A stretch of DNA of 64,000 nt from Streptomyces sp. SN-593 (GTDB lineage: Bacteria; Actinomycetota; Actinomycetes; Streptomycetales; Streptomycetaceae), in assembly GCF_016756395.1 (NCBI RefSeq), contig NZ_AP018365.1:248001-312000 (forward strand). The letters are read 5' to 3'. The stretch's first letter is position 1, and each line of letters begins with the position of its first letter. The translations under genes and the position numbers were made by a program. Below the pieces are notes generated by a model. The model had not been told where the DNA came from. It ran no database searches and worked only from the letters and a program-made list of their open reading frames with translations. Below, one piece after another: positions 18,201 through 33,200 of the stretch.

Positions 18201-21200
18201 GTCGCGGTGCCCTGCTCCAGCAGCCGGTGCCTCTCGTCGGCGTCGAGGAGGTCGATCCCGCCGATCGGCCGTTCCGGGTCGGCGGTGACGGCCTTCAGCA
18301 GCGTCGTCCAGCGCCGGACCAGCGCGGCGACCGTCGAGCGGTCGAAGAGGTCGGTGGCGTACTCGACGGTGCCGGCGACGCCGGCCGGGCTTCCGTCCGG
18401 GGCGAAGCGTTCGGCCATGCTCACGCCGAGGTCGAACTTGGCGGTGCCGGTGCCGACCGCGTAGGTGGCGACGTCCAGGCCGGGCAGCGAGAACCGGCCC
18501 ATCGGCGCGTTCTGCACGGCCAGGATGGTCTGGAACAGCGGGTGGTGGGACAGCGAGCGCGACGGGTTCAGCACCTCCACCAGGTGCTCGAACGGCACGT
18601 CCTGGTGCGCGTACGCCGACAGCGCCGTCTCCCGCACCCGCCCCAGCAACTCGGCGAACGACGGATCCCCACTCGTGTCCGTACGCAACACCAGCGTGTT
18701 CACGAAGAACCCCACCAGATCGTCCAGCGCCTCGTCCGTACGCCCCGCGATCGGACTGCCGATCGGAATGTCCGTCCCCGCACCCAACCGCGTGTACAAC
18801 GCCGCCAACGCCGCCTGGAGCACCATGAACAGACTCGTCCCCGTACCCCGCGCCAACTCCAGCAGAGCCGCGTGCAGGTCCGCGCCGAGTTCCAGGCCGA
18901 CGTGGTCCCCCTGCCAGCCGGGGACGGCCGGGCGGGGCCGGTCGGTGGGCAGTCGGAGGAGTTCCGGCAGGTCGGACAGTTGCCCGCGCCAGTAGTCGAG
19001 TTGCCCGGCGAACCGGCTGCGGGGGTCGGCGGCGTCTCCGAGCAGCTCACGCTGCCACAGCGTGTAGTCGGCGTACTGCACCGGCAGGGCCGGCCGGTCC
19101 GCCGTCCGGCCCTCGCGGCGGGCGGCGTACGCCTCCGCCAGGTCGCGGGCGAGCGGCCCGGTGGACCAGCCGTCGGCGGCGATGTGGTGGATGACCAGCA
19201 GCAGGACGTGCTCGTCCGGCGCCACCGCGAACAGCTCCGCCCGCAGCGGGGGTTCCGTCGCCAGGTCGAAGGGGTGCCGGGCGCTCTCGGCCAGCCGCCG
19301 CGGGAGTTCGTCCGGCGCCGCCTGGATCGGCCGGGCCCGCAGGCGCACCGGTGCCGGGTCCAGCAGGCGCTGGCAGGGGACGCCGTCGATCTCCGGGAAG
19401 ACCGTCCGCAGGCTCTCGTGCCGGGCCACCACGTCGGCCAGCGCCAGGTCCAGCGCCGGGCGGTCGAGGTCGCCGGACATCCGCAGCGCCAGCGGGATGT
19501 GGTAGGTCGCGGCGGCGGCGTCCATGCGGTGCAGGAACCACAGCCGGCGCTGCGCGAAGGACAGCGGCACCGCCCGGGGGCGCTCGTACGCGGTCAGCGC
19601 CGGGCGGGCGCGGCCGGCCCCGGCCAGCGCGTCGGCCAGCCCCGCCACGGTGGGCGCCTGGAAGAGGGCGCGCAGGCCGAGCTCCACACCGAGCACGGAG
19701 CGCACCCTCGCGGCCAGCCGGGTGGCGAGCAGGGAGTGGCCGCCCAGCGCGAAGAAGTCGTCGTCGAGGAAGACCCGCGGCAGGTCGAGCACCTCGGCGA
19801 ACAGTTCGGCGAGGATCTGCTCCTGCGGGGTGCGCGGCGCCCGGCCGCCTCCGGTCGCGGCCGGCTCCGGGGCCGGCAGCGCCGCCCGGTCCAGCTTCCC
19901 GTTCGGCGTCAGCGGCAGCGCGTCCAGCACCGTGAAGACGGCCGGCACCAGGTAGTCCGGCAGCCGCTCGCGCAGGTGCGCGGCCAGCTCCGCGGGGCGG
20001 ACGGCCTGGTCGGGACGGGTCGTCACATAGCCGACGAGCCGGTCGTCGCGCGCCACGACGGCGGCCTGGGCGACGGCGGGGTGCTCGGCGAGCGCGGACT
20101 CGACCTCGCCGGGTTCGACGCGGAACCCGCGCACCTTCACCTGCTGGTCGGCGCGGCCGGCGTACTCCAACTGGCCGTCGCGCAGCCGCCGCACCAGGTC
20201 GCCGGTGCGGTACATCCGCGTACCGGGCCGGCCGTACGGGTCGGCGACGAACCGGCCCGCGGTCAGGTCCGGCCGGTTCAGGTAGCCGCGCGCCAGGCCG
20301 GGCCCGGCGACGTACAACTCCCCTGTCACACCCGGTGGGACGACACGCAGCCGCGCGTCCAGGACGTACGTCCGGAAGCCCGCGACCGCCCGCCCGATCG
20401 GCACCGCGCCCGTTCCCGGCGCGAGCGGGTCGCTCATGGTCGCGCACACCGTGGTCTCGGTCGGGCCGTAGGCGTTGATCATCCGGCGGCCGGGCGCCCA
20501 GCGCTCCACCAGCTCCGGCGGGCACGCCTCGCCCGCCACCACCAGGGTGGTGGCCGTGGTGGCGGCGCCGTCCAGCGCGGCCAGGGCGGAGGGCGGCAGC
20601 GTCACGTGGGTGACGGAGAGCCGGCGGTCCGTCAGGGCCTCCAACGGGGCCTCGGCGGGGGCCAGCACGAGGGTGGCGCCGGTGAGCAGCGCGCCGCAGA
20701 GGTCCCAGAAGGACGCGTCGAAGCTGGGCGAGGCGAACTGGAGCACCCGGCTGCCCGGCGCCACGCCGAGCCGGGCGGCCTGCTCGGCGACCAGGCCCGC
20801 CACGCCGGCGTGGCTGACGACCACACCCTTGGGCCGACCCGTCGAACCCGACGTGTAGATCACATACGCCGGCTGCCGGACGTCCACCACCACCCCGGGA
20901 TCGGTCCCAGGCCCCCCGCACCCGGCGACCACCGCCGGATCATCGACCACCACCACCGGCCGCGCGTCACCCACCATGAACTCCACCCGCGCCCGCGGAT
21001 ACCCCGGGTCCACCGGCAGATACGCCGCCCCCGCCTTCAACACCCCCAACACCGCCACCACCGACTCCACCGACCGCGGCAAAGCCACCGCCACCACCTG
21101 CTCAGCACCCACCCCCCGCGCCACCAACCACCGCGCGAACCGGTTCGCCCGACCATCCAACTCCGCATACGTCAACGCCACACCACCACACACCAACGCC

Positions 21201-24200
21201 ACCGCCCCCGGCGCCGCCGCCACCCGCGCCGCGAACAGCTCCGGCAGGCCGGGCCCGGCCGCCCGCTCCGCAGAGGCGGCGGGCAGCAGTTCGCCGCGCT
21301 CCTCGGCGGACAGCAGGTCGATCCCGCCGATCGGCCGGTCGGGTGCGGCGGCGACCGCGGCCAGCAGCCTGGTCCACCGGGCGGCCAGGACCTCGACCGT
21401 CGCGCGGTCGAACAGGTCGGTGCTGTACTCGATCGTGCCGGTGATTCCGGCCGGAGCGCCTTCGGGCCCGTGCTCCTCCACGAACCCGAAGGTCAGGTCG
21501 AGCCGCGCGGTGCCGGTGGGCACGGCGACACCGGCGACCCGCAGTCCGGGCAGCTCGAAGTCCCCGCCGGGCGTGTTCTGCACGACCAGACCGGTCTGGA
21601 ACAGCGGGTGGTGGGACAGCGAGCGCGACGGGTTCAGCACCTCCACCAGGTGCTCGAACGGCACGTCCTGGTGCGCGTACGCCGACAGCGCCGTCTCCCG
21701 CACCCGCCCCAGCAACTCGGCGAACGACGGATCCCCACTCGTGTCCGTACGCAACACCAGCGTGTTCACGAAGAACCCCACCAGATCGTCCAGCGCCTCG
21801 TCCGTACGCCCCGCGATCGGACTGCCGATCGGAATGTCCGTCCCCGCACCCAACCGCGTGTACAACGCCGCCAACGCCGCCTGGAGCACCATGAACAGAC
21901 TCGTCCCCGTACCCCGCGCCAACTCCAGCAGAGCCGCGTGCAGGTCCGCGCCGATCCGGACCTCCAGCAGGTCGCCGCCGTACGACATGGTGGCGGGGCG
22001 CGGCCGGTCGGCGGGCAGGCGCACCTGCTCGGGCAGCCCGGCGAGCGCCCGCTTCCAGTAGGCGACCTGACGGGCGAACAGGCTGTCGGCGTCGTGCTCG
22101 TCGCCCAGGATCTCCTGCTGCCACAGCGTGTAGTCGGCGTACTGCACCGGCAGCGGCGGCCACGCGGGCGCCCGGCCGCCCCGCCGGGTGGCGTAGGCGG
22201 CGGCCAGGTCCCGGGCCAGCGGGCCCATGGACCAGCCGTCGCCCACGATGTGGTGCATGACCAGCAGCAGCACGTGCTCGTCCGGCGCCACCGCGAACAG
22301 CTCCGCCCGCAGCGGCACCTCCGAGGACAGGTCGAAGCCGCGCACCGACGCCTCGCGCAGCAGGGCGGGCACCTCCGCGTCGCCGGCCGGGCGCACGGTC
22401 AGCGCAACAGCGGCCTCGGCACTGTCCAGCACCCGCTGGTGCGGAATCCCGGCGGTGTGCGGGAAGACCGTGCGCAGCGTCTCGTGCCGGGCCACCACGT
22501 CCACGAGCGCGGCGCCGAGCGCGGCCCGGTCGAGGTCGCCGGACAGCCGCAGGGCCAGCGGCATGTGGTAGGTGGCGCTCGGCGCGCCGAACTGCTGGAG
22601 GAACCACAGGCGGCGCTGGGCGAAGGACAGCGGCACGGGTTCGCGGCGGGGCCGCGGCACCAGGGCCTGCCGCGCGGTCGCGGCGTCGTGCAGCCCGGCC
22701 GCGAGGCCGGCGGGTGTGGGGGTCCGGAAGAGGGCGCGCAGCTCCAGTTCCACCCCGAGGGCCGCGCGGACCCGGGAGACCAGGCGGGTGGCGAGCAGCG
22801 AGTGCCCGCCGAGGGCGAAGAAGTCCTCGTCGGCTCCGACCCGGGCCAGGCCCAGCACCTCGGCGAACAGCGTGCAGAGGATCTGCTCCTGCGGGGTGCG
22901 CGGCGCCCGGCCGCCTCCGGTCGCGGCCGGCTCCGGGGCCGGCAGCGCCGCCCGGTCCAGCTTCCCGTTCGGCGTCAGCGGCAGCGCGTCCAGCAGCAGG
23001 AAGGCGGACGGCACCATGTACTCCGGCAGGCGCTCACGCAGGTGCGCCCCCAGGGCCGCCGCGGTCGCCCCGCTCCCGTCGGAGGGGACGACGTACGCGA
23101 CGACGCGGTCCTCGCGGGCGAGCACCGCCGCCTGGGCGACGCCCGGGTGCGCGGTCAGCTCGGCCTCGATCTCCCCCGGCTCGATCCGGAACCCGCGGAC
23201 CTTGACCTGGTGGTCGATCCGGCCGGCGAACTCCAGCTCTCCGTCGGCGCGCCAGCGCACCAGGTCACCGGTGCGGTACATCCGCGTGCCGGGCCGGCCG
23301 TACGGGTCGGCGACGAACCTGCCGGCGCTCAGCCCGGGCCGGTTCAGGTACCCGCGCGCCAGACCCGCTCCGGCGAGGTACAGCTCGCCCAGCACTCCGG
23401 GGGCCGCCGGCCGCAGCGCCGGGTCGAGCACGTACGCCCGGCAGTTCGCGATCGGGCGGCCGATCGGTACCGGCAGCGGGCAGTCGGCCGGGTCGGCCGG
23501 GAGCGCGTAGGCGGTGATCACATGGGTCTCGGCCGGCCCGTAGTGGTTGTGCAGCCTCCGGTCCGCCCGGCCCGCCCGGAAACGGCGTACGGCGCCGCCC
23601 AGCCGCATCGCCTCTCCGGCCTGCGCGACCAGCCGCAGGTGCGGCAGGGCGAGCCCGGCCTCCTCGGCGGCCTCGGCCAGTGCCTCGACCACCAGGTTGG
23701 GCGCGAACAGCTCCTCGACGCGGTGCCGCTCCAGCCAGTGGGCGAACAGTTCCGCGCTGCGGCGCTGCTCCTCGGTCGGCACCACGAGGGTCTTGCCGTA
23801 CAGCAGCGCGGAGAGCATCTCCTGCACGGAGACGTCGAAGCCGACCGCGGTGAACTGCGCGGTGCGCGTGCCGGGTCCGCCGCCGACGGCCCCGTGGTGC
23901 CACTCCAGCAGGTTCAGCAGTCCGGCCGCGGGCATCACCACGGCCTTGGGCCGGCCGGTGGAACCGGAGGTGTAGATGACGTAGGCCGGGTGCCGGGTGT
24001 CGGCGCGGACCACCGGGTCGTGCTCCGGCAGCTCCCCGTCGGGGGTGACGGCCGCCAGGTCGTCGAGCACCACGGCGGGACGCGCGTCCGAGAGCATGTA
24101 CGCGATGCGTGCCGCCGGGTAGTCCGGGTCGACCGGCAGGTACGCCGCGCCCGCCTTGAGCACCGCGAGGACGGCGACCACGAGCTCTGCCGAGCGCGGC

Positions 24201-27200
24201 AGTCGCAGGGCCACGACCTGCTCCGGACCCACGCCGCGCGCGAGGAGCGCGTGGGCCAGTCGGTTGGCCCGGCGGTTCAGCTCGCCGTAGGTGAGCACGG
24301 TGTCCTCGAAGACCACCGCCGGGGCCTTCGGGGTCCGTCGGGCCCGCGCCTGGAACATCGCGGGCAGCGTGGCGTCGGGGGTGGGGCGGGCGGTGGCGTT
24401 GCGGGCCACCAGCAGGTCGTGCCGCTCCTCGGGGGTGAGGACGTCGACCCGGCTGAGCGGACGCTCCGGATCGGCGACCACCGCCGCCAGCAGCCGCAGC
24501 CAGCGTGCGACCAGCGTCTCCACGGTGCCGGGGTCGAACAGGTCGGTGCTGTACTCGACCCGCCCGACGATGCCCTCTGCTGGCCCGCCGCTGCCGCCGC
24601 GCTCCAGCAGGTGGAAGCCCAGGTCGAACATGGTCGTCGGGGTCCGCACGAGGAGGACCTCGGAGGTCAGGCCGCTCAGCGCGAACTCGGTGCGCGGCAC
24701 GTTCTGGAGCGCGAGCAGCACCTGGAACAGGGGCTGGCGGGCCGGCGACCGGGACGGGTTGAGGGCTTCGACGACGTGCTCGAACGGCAGGTCCTGGTGC
24801 GCGTACGCGCCGAGCGCGCCCTCGCGCACCCGGACCAGCAGCTCGGCGAAGGACGGGTCGCCGCTGGTGTCGGTGCGCAGCACCAGGGTGTTGACGAAGA
24901 ATCCGACGAGGTCGTCCAGCGCCTGGTCGGTCCGGCCGGCGATCAGGCTGCCGACCGGGACGTCGGGGCCCGCGCCGAGCCTGTCCAGCAGCGACGCCAG
25001 GGCCGCCTGGAGCACCATGTAGACGCTGGCGCCGTGGGCCCGGCCCAGCCGGACCAGTCCGGCGTGCAGTTCGGCGTCCAGGGCGATCGGGAGGTGGCCG
25101 CCCGCGTGGGAGGGGGTGGCGGGGCGGCGGCGGTCGGCGGGCAGCCGGATCTGCTCCGGCAGCCCGGACAACTGTGCCTTCCAGTAGGCGAGTTGCCCGG
25201 CGAACCGGCTGTGCGGGTCGTCGGGGTCGCCGAGCAGTTCGCGCTGCCACAGGGTGTAGTCGGCGTACTGCACCGGCAGGGGTGCCCACCGCGGCTCCCC
25301 GCCCCGACGGCGCGCCGCGTAGGCGGTGGCCAGGTCGGCGGCCAGCGGGCCCAGCGACCACCCGTCACCGGCGATGTGGTGCATCACCACGAGCAGCACG
25401 TGCTCGTCGGCCGCGACCTGGAACACCTCGGCGCGCAGCGGGGGTCGGGTGGCGAGGTCGAACCCGCGCGCCGCGGCCTTCGTCAGCAGTCGCGGCAGGT
25501 CCGACCGGTCGGCCCGGGTGACCGCCAGCTCCGGACGGGCGCGGCCGGCGGGCAGCACCTGCTGGTGGGGCACGCCGTCGGCGGCGGGGAAGACGGTCCG
25601 CAGGGTTTCGTGCCGGTCGGTGAGATCGCCCAGCGCCGCTTCGAGTGCCGCCAGGTCCAGCGGCCCGCGGAGCCGCCACGCGAGCGGCATGTTGTAGACG
25701 GAGTCGGCGCCTTCCATCTGGCGCAGGAACCACAGCCGCCGCTGGGCGGACGACAGCGGCACCGGATCGGGGCGCTCCACCCGCTCCAGCGCGAGCCGGG
25801 CCCGGTCGGCGCCGCCGAGTCCGGCGGCCAGCCCCGCCACCGTCGGGGTGCGGAACAGGGCGCGCAGCTCCAGCTCCACCCCGAGGGTCGCCCGGACCCG
25901 TGCCACCAGCCGGGTGGCGAGCAGCGAGTGCCCGCCCAGCGCGAAGAAGTCGTCGTCGGCACCGACCCGCGGCACGCCCAGCACCTCGGCGAACAGCCCG
26001 GCCAGCACCTGTTCCCGCGGAGTGTGCGGCGCGCGGCCGGCCGGCGTCACGTCGGCGTCGGGCTCGGGCAGGGCGCGCCGGTCGACCTTGCCGTTGGCGT
26101 TCAGGGGCAGCGCGGCGAGGGGGACGAACGCGGACGGCACCATGTACTCCGGCAGCCGCTCGCGCAGGTACGCCCGCAGGTGCTCCGTCCGCGGCTCCGT
26201 CCGCGGCTCCGACCCGGAGGCGGGTTGCAGGTAGGCGACCAGCCGGGGGTCCCCCGGCCGGTCCTGCCGGACGAGCACGGCGGCCTGGGCGACGTGCGGG
26301 TGTGCGGTGAGGGCCGTCTCGATCTCGCCGAGTTCGACGCGGAAGCCGCGGACCTTGACCTGGTCGTCGGTACGGCCCAGGAACTCCAGGTTCCCCTCCG
26401 TGTTCCACCGCACCAGGTCGCCCGTGCGGTACATCCGCGACCCGCCCGCACCGAACGGGTCCGCCACGAACCGCCCCGCCGTCAGGCCCGGCCGGTTCAG
26501 GTACCCCCGCGCCACCCCCGCACCCGAGAGGTACAGCTCACCGGGGACACCGACCGGCACCGGGCGCAACGCGGCGTCCAGGACGTACAGTTCCGTACCG
26601 CCGAGCGGTCGGCCGATCACCTGCCGCGGGCTGGACGCCAGCGGCGCGTGGACCGAGTCCACCGTGCACTCGGAGGGGCCGTAGAAGTTCAGGGATGTCA
26701 CCCCGTCGGCCGCGCGCAGCCGTTCCCACAGCGGTTGCGGGACGGCCTCGCCGCCCAGTGCGACCACCGAGGGGCGCCACCGCGGGTGGTCCAGCAGGCC
26801 GTGCTCGACGAGGACCTGGAGGTAGGAGGGGGTGCCGCCGACCGTGTCCAGTCCGGCGCGCGCGGCGTACGCGAGGTAGGCGCCGGGGTCGGACCAGGTC
26901 GCCTCGTCCAGGACGTGCAGCTCGTGGCCCGCGAAGAGGGCGAGGATCTGGTCGCAGGAGGCGTCGAAGGACACGGAGGTGGTCATCCCCACCCGCATCC
27001 GCTCGGCCGTCCCGTAGACCAGGGCACGCTGGTTGGCGAGCAGGTTGGCGAGGCCGCCGTAGGTGGCCACGACCCCCTTGGGCCGACCCGTCGAACCCGA
27101 CGTGTACATCACGTACACCGGATGGCGCGGATCGACCACCACCCCCGGATCACCCTCCGGACACCCCGCCACCACCGCCGCCGTCGCAGGATCGTCCACC

Positions 27201-30200
27201 ACCAACTGATCCACCCCACCCACCGGCAACCCACCCCCGATCCGCACATCCGTCACCACCAACACCGGACACGCGTCCTCCAACAAAAACCCCACCCGCG
27301 CCGCCGGATACCCCGGATCCACCGGCACATAAGCCGCCCCCGCCTTCACCACCGCCAAGACCGCCACCACCAACTCCACCGACCGCGGCAACACCACCGC
27401 CACCAACCCCTCAGGCCCCACCCCCCGCGCCACCAACGCATGCGCCAACCGATTCGCCCGCACCTCCAACTCCCCGAACGTCACCACCACATCCCCACAC
27501 ACCAACGCCACCGCATCAGGAGCCCGACGCACCACAGCCCCGAACAACCCCGGCAGACCCACCCCCGCAACCCCCACCACCGGGCCCCTCCCCCAAACCC
27601 CCAACCGACGGCGCTCCTCCACCGACAGCACATCGATCCGCCCGATCCGCTGCCGCGGGTCGGCGACCACGGCGCGCAGCAGCCGCTCCCACCGGCCGGT
27701 CAGCTCCTCGACGGCGGCCGGGTCGAACAGGTCGAGGGCGTACTCGACGGACCCGTCGATCCCGTCCGGGGAACCGTCCGGGGCGTGCCGCTCGGACAGG
27801 GTGAGGATCAGGTCGAGCTTGGCGGTGGCCGAGGCGGACGCCACCTCCTCGACGCGCAGTCCGGACGGCGCGAAGTCGGCCCGGGGCGCGTTCTGCAACA
27901 CCAGCATGACCTGGAACAGCGGGTGGTGGGCCAGCGACCGGGTCGGGTTCAGGACCTCGACCAGGTACTCGAACGGAAGGTCCTGGTGCGCGTATCCGGC
28001 CAGCGCGGTGTCCCGGACCCGGCCGAGCAGCTCGGCGAACGTCGGATCGCCGGAGGTGTCGGTGCGGAACACCAGGGTGTTGACGAAGTAGCCGACCAGG
28101 TCGTCCTGCGCCTGGTCGGTGCGACCGGCGACGGGGCTGCCGACCGGGATGTCGTCCCCCGCGCCGAGCTTGCTCAGCAGTGCCGCCAGCGCGGCCTGGA
28201 GGACCATGAACAGGCTGGTGCCGTGCGCGCGGGCGAGCTCGCGCAGGCCGCGGTGCAGGTCGGCGTCCAGCGCGGCACGCACGGAGCCGCCCCGGTGCGA
28301 GGCGATCGGCGGACGGGGCCGGGTGGTGGGCAACTGGAGCCGTTCCGGCAGTCCGGCCAGTGCCTTCGTCCAGTAGTCCGCCTGGCCGGCGAACAGGCTG
28401 CCGGCGTCGGAGGGGTCGCCGAGCAGTTCCTGCTGCCACAGGGTGTAGTCGGCGTACTGGACCGGCAGTTCCTCCCACCGCGGCTCCTCGCCGCGGCGGC
28501 GCGCCGCGTAGGCGGCGGTCAGTCCCCGCGTGAGCGGGCCGAGCGACCAGCCGTCGCCCGCGATGTGGTGGAGCACCACCTGGAAGACGTGCGTGTCCGG
28601 CGCCAGTTCGAACAGGGCGCCCCGCAGCGGCACATCGACCGCCAGGTCGAACCGGCGGTCGCGCACGTCCGCCATGGCGGCCGGCAGTTCGTCCTCCGTG
28701 ACGGGGCGCACGGGCAGCGGCGGCCGTGCGGTGTCGGGGTCGAGCACCCGCTGACAGGGCACGCCGTCCACCGCCGGGAAGACGGTGCGCAGGGCCTCGT
28801 GCCGCGCGACCACGTCGGCCACGGCGGCGTCCAGGGCCTGCCGGTCGAGCGTCCCGGACAGCCGCCAGGCGAGGGAGATGTGGTAGTTCGCGCCGGAGCC
28901 CTCCAACTGGTGCAGGAACCACAGGCGCCGCTGCGCGAACGACAGCGGGACCCTGACGGGGCGCTCGCGCCGGGCCAGGGCGGCCTGCGCCGGGCCGGCC
29001 GCCACCAGGGCGGCGGCCAGGCCCTCGGGGGTGGGCGCCTCGAACAGGGTGCGCAGCGGCATCTCCACGCCGAGGGTCGCGCGGATCCGGGCGGCCAGCC
29101 GGGTGGCCAGCAGGGAGTGCCCGCCGAGGTCGAAGAACCCGTCCTCGACGCCGACGGCCGCCACCCCCAGGACCTCCGCGAACAGCTCGCACAGGACCTG
29201 CTCCTGCGCGGTGCGCGGCGCGCGGGAGGGGGCCGCCGGGGCGGGGCCGGGGGCGGGCAGGGCCCGGTGGTCCAGCTTGCCGTGGGCGGTCAGCGGCAGC
29301 GCGTCCAGCGGCACGAACGCGGACGGCACCATGTACTCCGGCAGCCGCTCGCGCAGGTGGCGCCGCAGGGCGGCGGGCCCCGGCACGGCGCCCTCGGCCG
29401 GCACCAGGTACGCGGTCAGCCGGGTGTCGTCGGCGCGGTCGCGCCGGGCCAGGACGGCGACCTGGGCGATGCCGGGGTGGGCGGCCAGCGCGGCCTCGAC
29501 CTCGCCGGGTTCGATCCGGAAGCCGCGCACCTTCACCTGCTGGTCGGCCCTGCCGACGTAGCGCAGGCTCCCGTCCGCCGCGCGGCGCACCACGTCGCCG
29601 CTGCGGTACATCCGCGTCCCCGGCGCTCCGAACGGGTCCGCCACGAACCGTCCGGCGGTCAGTGCGGGCCGGTTCAGGTAGCCGCGCGCCAGGCCGGGCC
29701 CCGCGACGTACAGCTCGCCGGGCACGCCCGGGGCCACCGGCCGCAGGCCGCTGTCGAGCACGTACGCGCGCAGGTCCGGGAGGGCCTCGCCCACCTGGCC
29801 GGGGGCGGTGCCGGACCGGTCGAGCGCCGCGTACGTGACGTGCACCGTGGTCTCGGTGATGCCGTACATGTTGACCAGCCGCGGCGCGTCGTCCGGGTGC
29901 CTGCGGTACCAGCCGGCCAGCCGGGCGTGCTCCAGCGCCTCGCCGCCGAACACCACGGTGCGCAGCGCGAGTTCGCGGCCGGTCTCCGGGGTCCCGGCGT
30001 CCGCCTCCATCAACGGGTAGAAGGCGGAGGGGGTCTGGTTGAGCACCGTCACCCGCTCCCGGGCGAGCAGCTCCAGGAACCGCCCGGGCGAGCGGCTGGT
30101 CTCGTGGTCCACGACCACCAGGCGGCCGCCGTGCAGCAGCGGGCCCCACAGCTCCCACACCGAGAAGTCGAAGGCGTAGGAGTGGAAGAGGGTCCACACG

Positions 30201-33200
30201 TCCCGCGCGGAGAAGCCGAACAGCTCCCGCGTGGTGGCGAACAGGCGCACCACGTTGCGGTGCGGGACCACCACGCCCTTGGGGTCGCCGGTCGAGCCGG
30301 AGGTGTGGATGACGTACGCCGGGTGGCGCGGGTCGACGGCGACCCCGGGGTCGGTGTCGGGCAGGCCGTCGAGGTCCGCGGTGTCCAGCAGCAGCCGGTC
30401 CACGTGCTCCGCGCCCGGGAGGTCCCCGATCCGGCTCGTCGTGACGAGCAGCGGGGGCCGGGTGTCCCGGAGCAGGTAGGCGATCCGGGCGGCCGGGTAC
30501 GCCGGGTCCACCGGTACGTAGGCGGCGCCGGCCTTGAGCACCGCGAGCACCGCGACGACCAGGTCCGCCGAGCGCGGCAGGGCCAGTGCCACCAGTCGCT
30601 CAGGTCCCACGCCCCGGCCGGCCAGGGCGTGCGCCAGCCGGTTGGCGCGGGCGTTCAACTGCCCGTAGGTCAGCGCGGCGCCGCCGTCCGTGAGGGCGAC
30701 GGTGGCGGGGTCCGCCCGCACCTGCCGCTCGAACAGCGTGTGCAGGCAGCTCTCGGGCGCTTCCCCGTCCTGGTCGGCGGCGGGAGGCAGCAGGGCCCGG
30801 AGCTCGTCGGCGGACAGCACGTCCACCTGTCCGATCCGCCGGCCGGGGTCGGCGACGACGGCGCGCAGCAGCCGCAGCCACCGCTCGACGATCCCGCCGA
30901 CGGTGGCCGCGTCGAACAGGTCGGTGCTGTACTCGACCACGCCGCAGAGCCCGTCCGCCAGCGCGTCCGACGGCGCGTCCGACAGCCCGTCCGACAGCCC
31001 GCCGCCGCCCGGCTGTTCGGCCAGCACGAAGGTGAGGTCGCACTTGGCCGTCCCGGTGGGGACCAGATCGGTCCGCACCCGCAGCCGCGGCAGCTCGAAA
31101 GTGCCGGACGGCGCGTTCTGCAACGTGAGCATGGTCTGGAACAGCGGGTGGTGCGCGAGCGTCCGGGTCGGGTTCAGCGCCTCCACGAGGTGCTCGAACG
31201 GCACGTCCTGGTGCGCGTACGCGGCCAGCGCGCCCTCGCGCACCCGGCCCAGGAGTTCGGTGAACGTCGGGTCGCCGGACAGATCGGTGCGCAGCACCAG
31301 GGTGTTGACGAAGAAGCCGACCAGGTCGTCCAGGGCCTCGTCGGTCCGTCCGGCGACCGGGGTGCCGATCGGGACGTCGGTGCCCGCACCGAGCTTGCCC
31401 AGCAGGGCGGCCAGCCCCGCCTGGAGCACCATGAAGAGGCTGGCCGAGCCGTCGCGGGCCAGCGCGCGCAGGCCGCGGTGGAGTTCGGCGTCGATCCGGA
31501 ACGGCAGTTGGGCGCCCTGGTAGGACATCGCGGCCGGGCGGGGCCGGTCGAAGGGCAGCTCGACCTGCTCGGGCAGGTGCGCCAACCGCGTACGCCAGTA
31601 GGCGAGCTGACCGCCCAGCAGGCTGTCCGGGTCGGCGCCGTCGCCCAGCAGCTCCCGCTGCCACAGGGCGTAGTCGGCGTACTGCACCGGCAGCGGCGGC
31701 CACTGCGGCCGCGCGCCCTCGCTGCGGGCGGCGTAGGCGGTCGTGAGGTGGCGGGCGAGCGGCCCGGTCGACCAGCCGTCGCCGGCGATGTGGTGCACCA
31801 CGAGCAGCAGCACGTGGTCCCGCGCGCCGAGCCGGAACAGTTCGGCGCGCAGCGGCGGTTCCGCGGACAGCTCGAAGCCGTGCCGCGCCCCCTGTGCCAG
31901 CCGGTCGGGCAGGTCGCGCGCGCCGGCCTCGGTCACCCGCAGCCGCGGCCGCGCCGCGTCGGGGTCCAGGACCCGCTGGTGCGGCACGCCGTCGACCACC
32001 GGGAAGACGGTGCGCAGGCTCTCGTGCCGTTCGACCACGTCGGCCAGGGCGTCTTCCAGGGCCCGCCGGTCCAGGCTTCCGGACAGGCGCAGCGCCAGCG
32101 GGATGTTGTAGGTGGCGCTCGGGCCCTCCATGCGGTGCAGGAACCACAGCCGGCGCTGGGCGAAGGACAGCGGGACGGCTCCGGGCCGCTCGCGCCGTCC
32201 CAGCGCCGGGCGGGCCCGGCCGGCGGCGTCCACCGCGGCCGCGAGTCCCGCCACCGTCGGGGTGTCGAACAGGTCGCGCAGCCCCAGTTCGACGCCGAGC
32301 ACCGACCGGGCCCGGGCGACCAGGCGGGTGGCCAGCAGGGAGTGCCCGCCGAGGTCGAAGAAGCTGTCGTCCGGGCCGGGTTCGGCGACGCCCAGCACCT
32401 CGGCGAACAGCCCGGTGAGCAGGTGCTCGACCGCGGTGCGCGGGGCGCGGCCCGGCGACGCGGGCCGGTACCCGGGCTCCGGGAGCGCGCGTCGGTCGAG
32501 CTTGCCGTTCGGTGTCAGCGGCAGGGTGTCCAGCACCACGTACGCCGAGGGGACCATGTACTCCGGCAGCCGTTCCCGCAGCAGGGCCCGGAGCGTGTCC
32601 TCCCGGAGGTCGTGTCCCGCGGTGGGGAGGACGTGGGCGACCAGCCGGGCCTCCTCGTCGGCGCGCACCGTGACGGCGGCCTGGGCGACGTGCGGGTGCG
32701 CGGTGAGGGCCGCTTCGATCTCGCCGAGTTCGACGCGGAAGCCGCGGACCTTGACCTGGTCGTCGGTACGGCCCAGGAACTCCAGGTTCCCCTCCGTGTT
32801 CCACCGCACCAGGTCGCCCGTGCGGTACATCCGCGACCCGCCCGCACCGAACGGGTCCGCCACGAACCGCCCCGCCGTCAGGCCCGGCCGGTTCAGGTAC
32901 CCCCGCGCCACCCCCGCACCCGAGACGTACAGCTCACCGGGGACACCCACCGGCACCGGGCGCAACGCGGCGTCCAGCACGTGGAGTCGGGCGTTGGTGA
33001 CGGGCCGTCCGATCACCGGGCGCGGGCTCGCGTCCATGGGCGCGGCCACCGTGTTGACGGTGCACTCGGACGGTCCGTAGAAGTTCAGGCACCTCACCGT
33101 GTCGGCCGCGCGCAGCCGCTCCCACAACGGCGCCGGGACGGCCTCGCCGCCCGCCGCGACCAGTGCGGGGCTGGTCGCCGGGTCGTCCAACAGGCCGTGC

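Larger units (their letters stand above)
15341..19642 (-). other. NRPS module 6: C6-A6(NMT)-T6, N-methyl aromatic residue
   Basis: Residues about 5238-6671. The A6 code DASTVAAVCK is a known tyrosine code and differs from A5 only at one pocket position (Ser for Trp). The A domain is interrupted between motifs A8 and A10 by an N-methyltransferase. C6 has HHIAADG. Carrier serine S6641. Confidence 0.87.

Noticed and set aside
17720..21235. Insertion sequence or duplication by a mobile element inside the NRPS
   Set aside because: The repeated blocks are in frame, encode conserved A/C-domain motifs and have no terminal inverted repeats or transposase.
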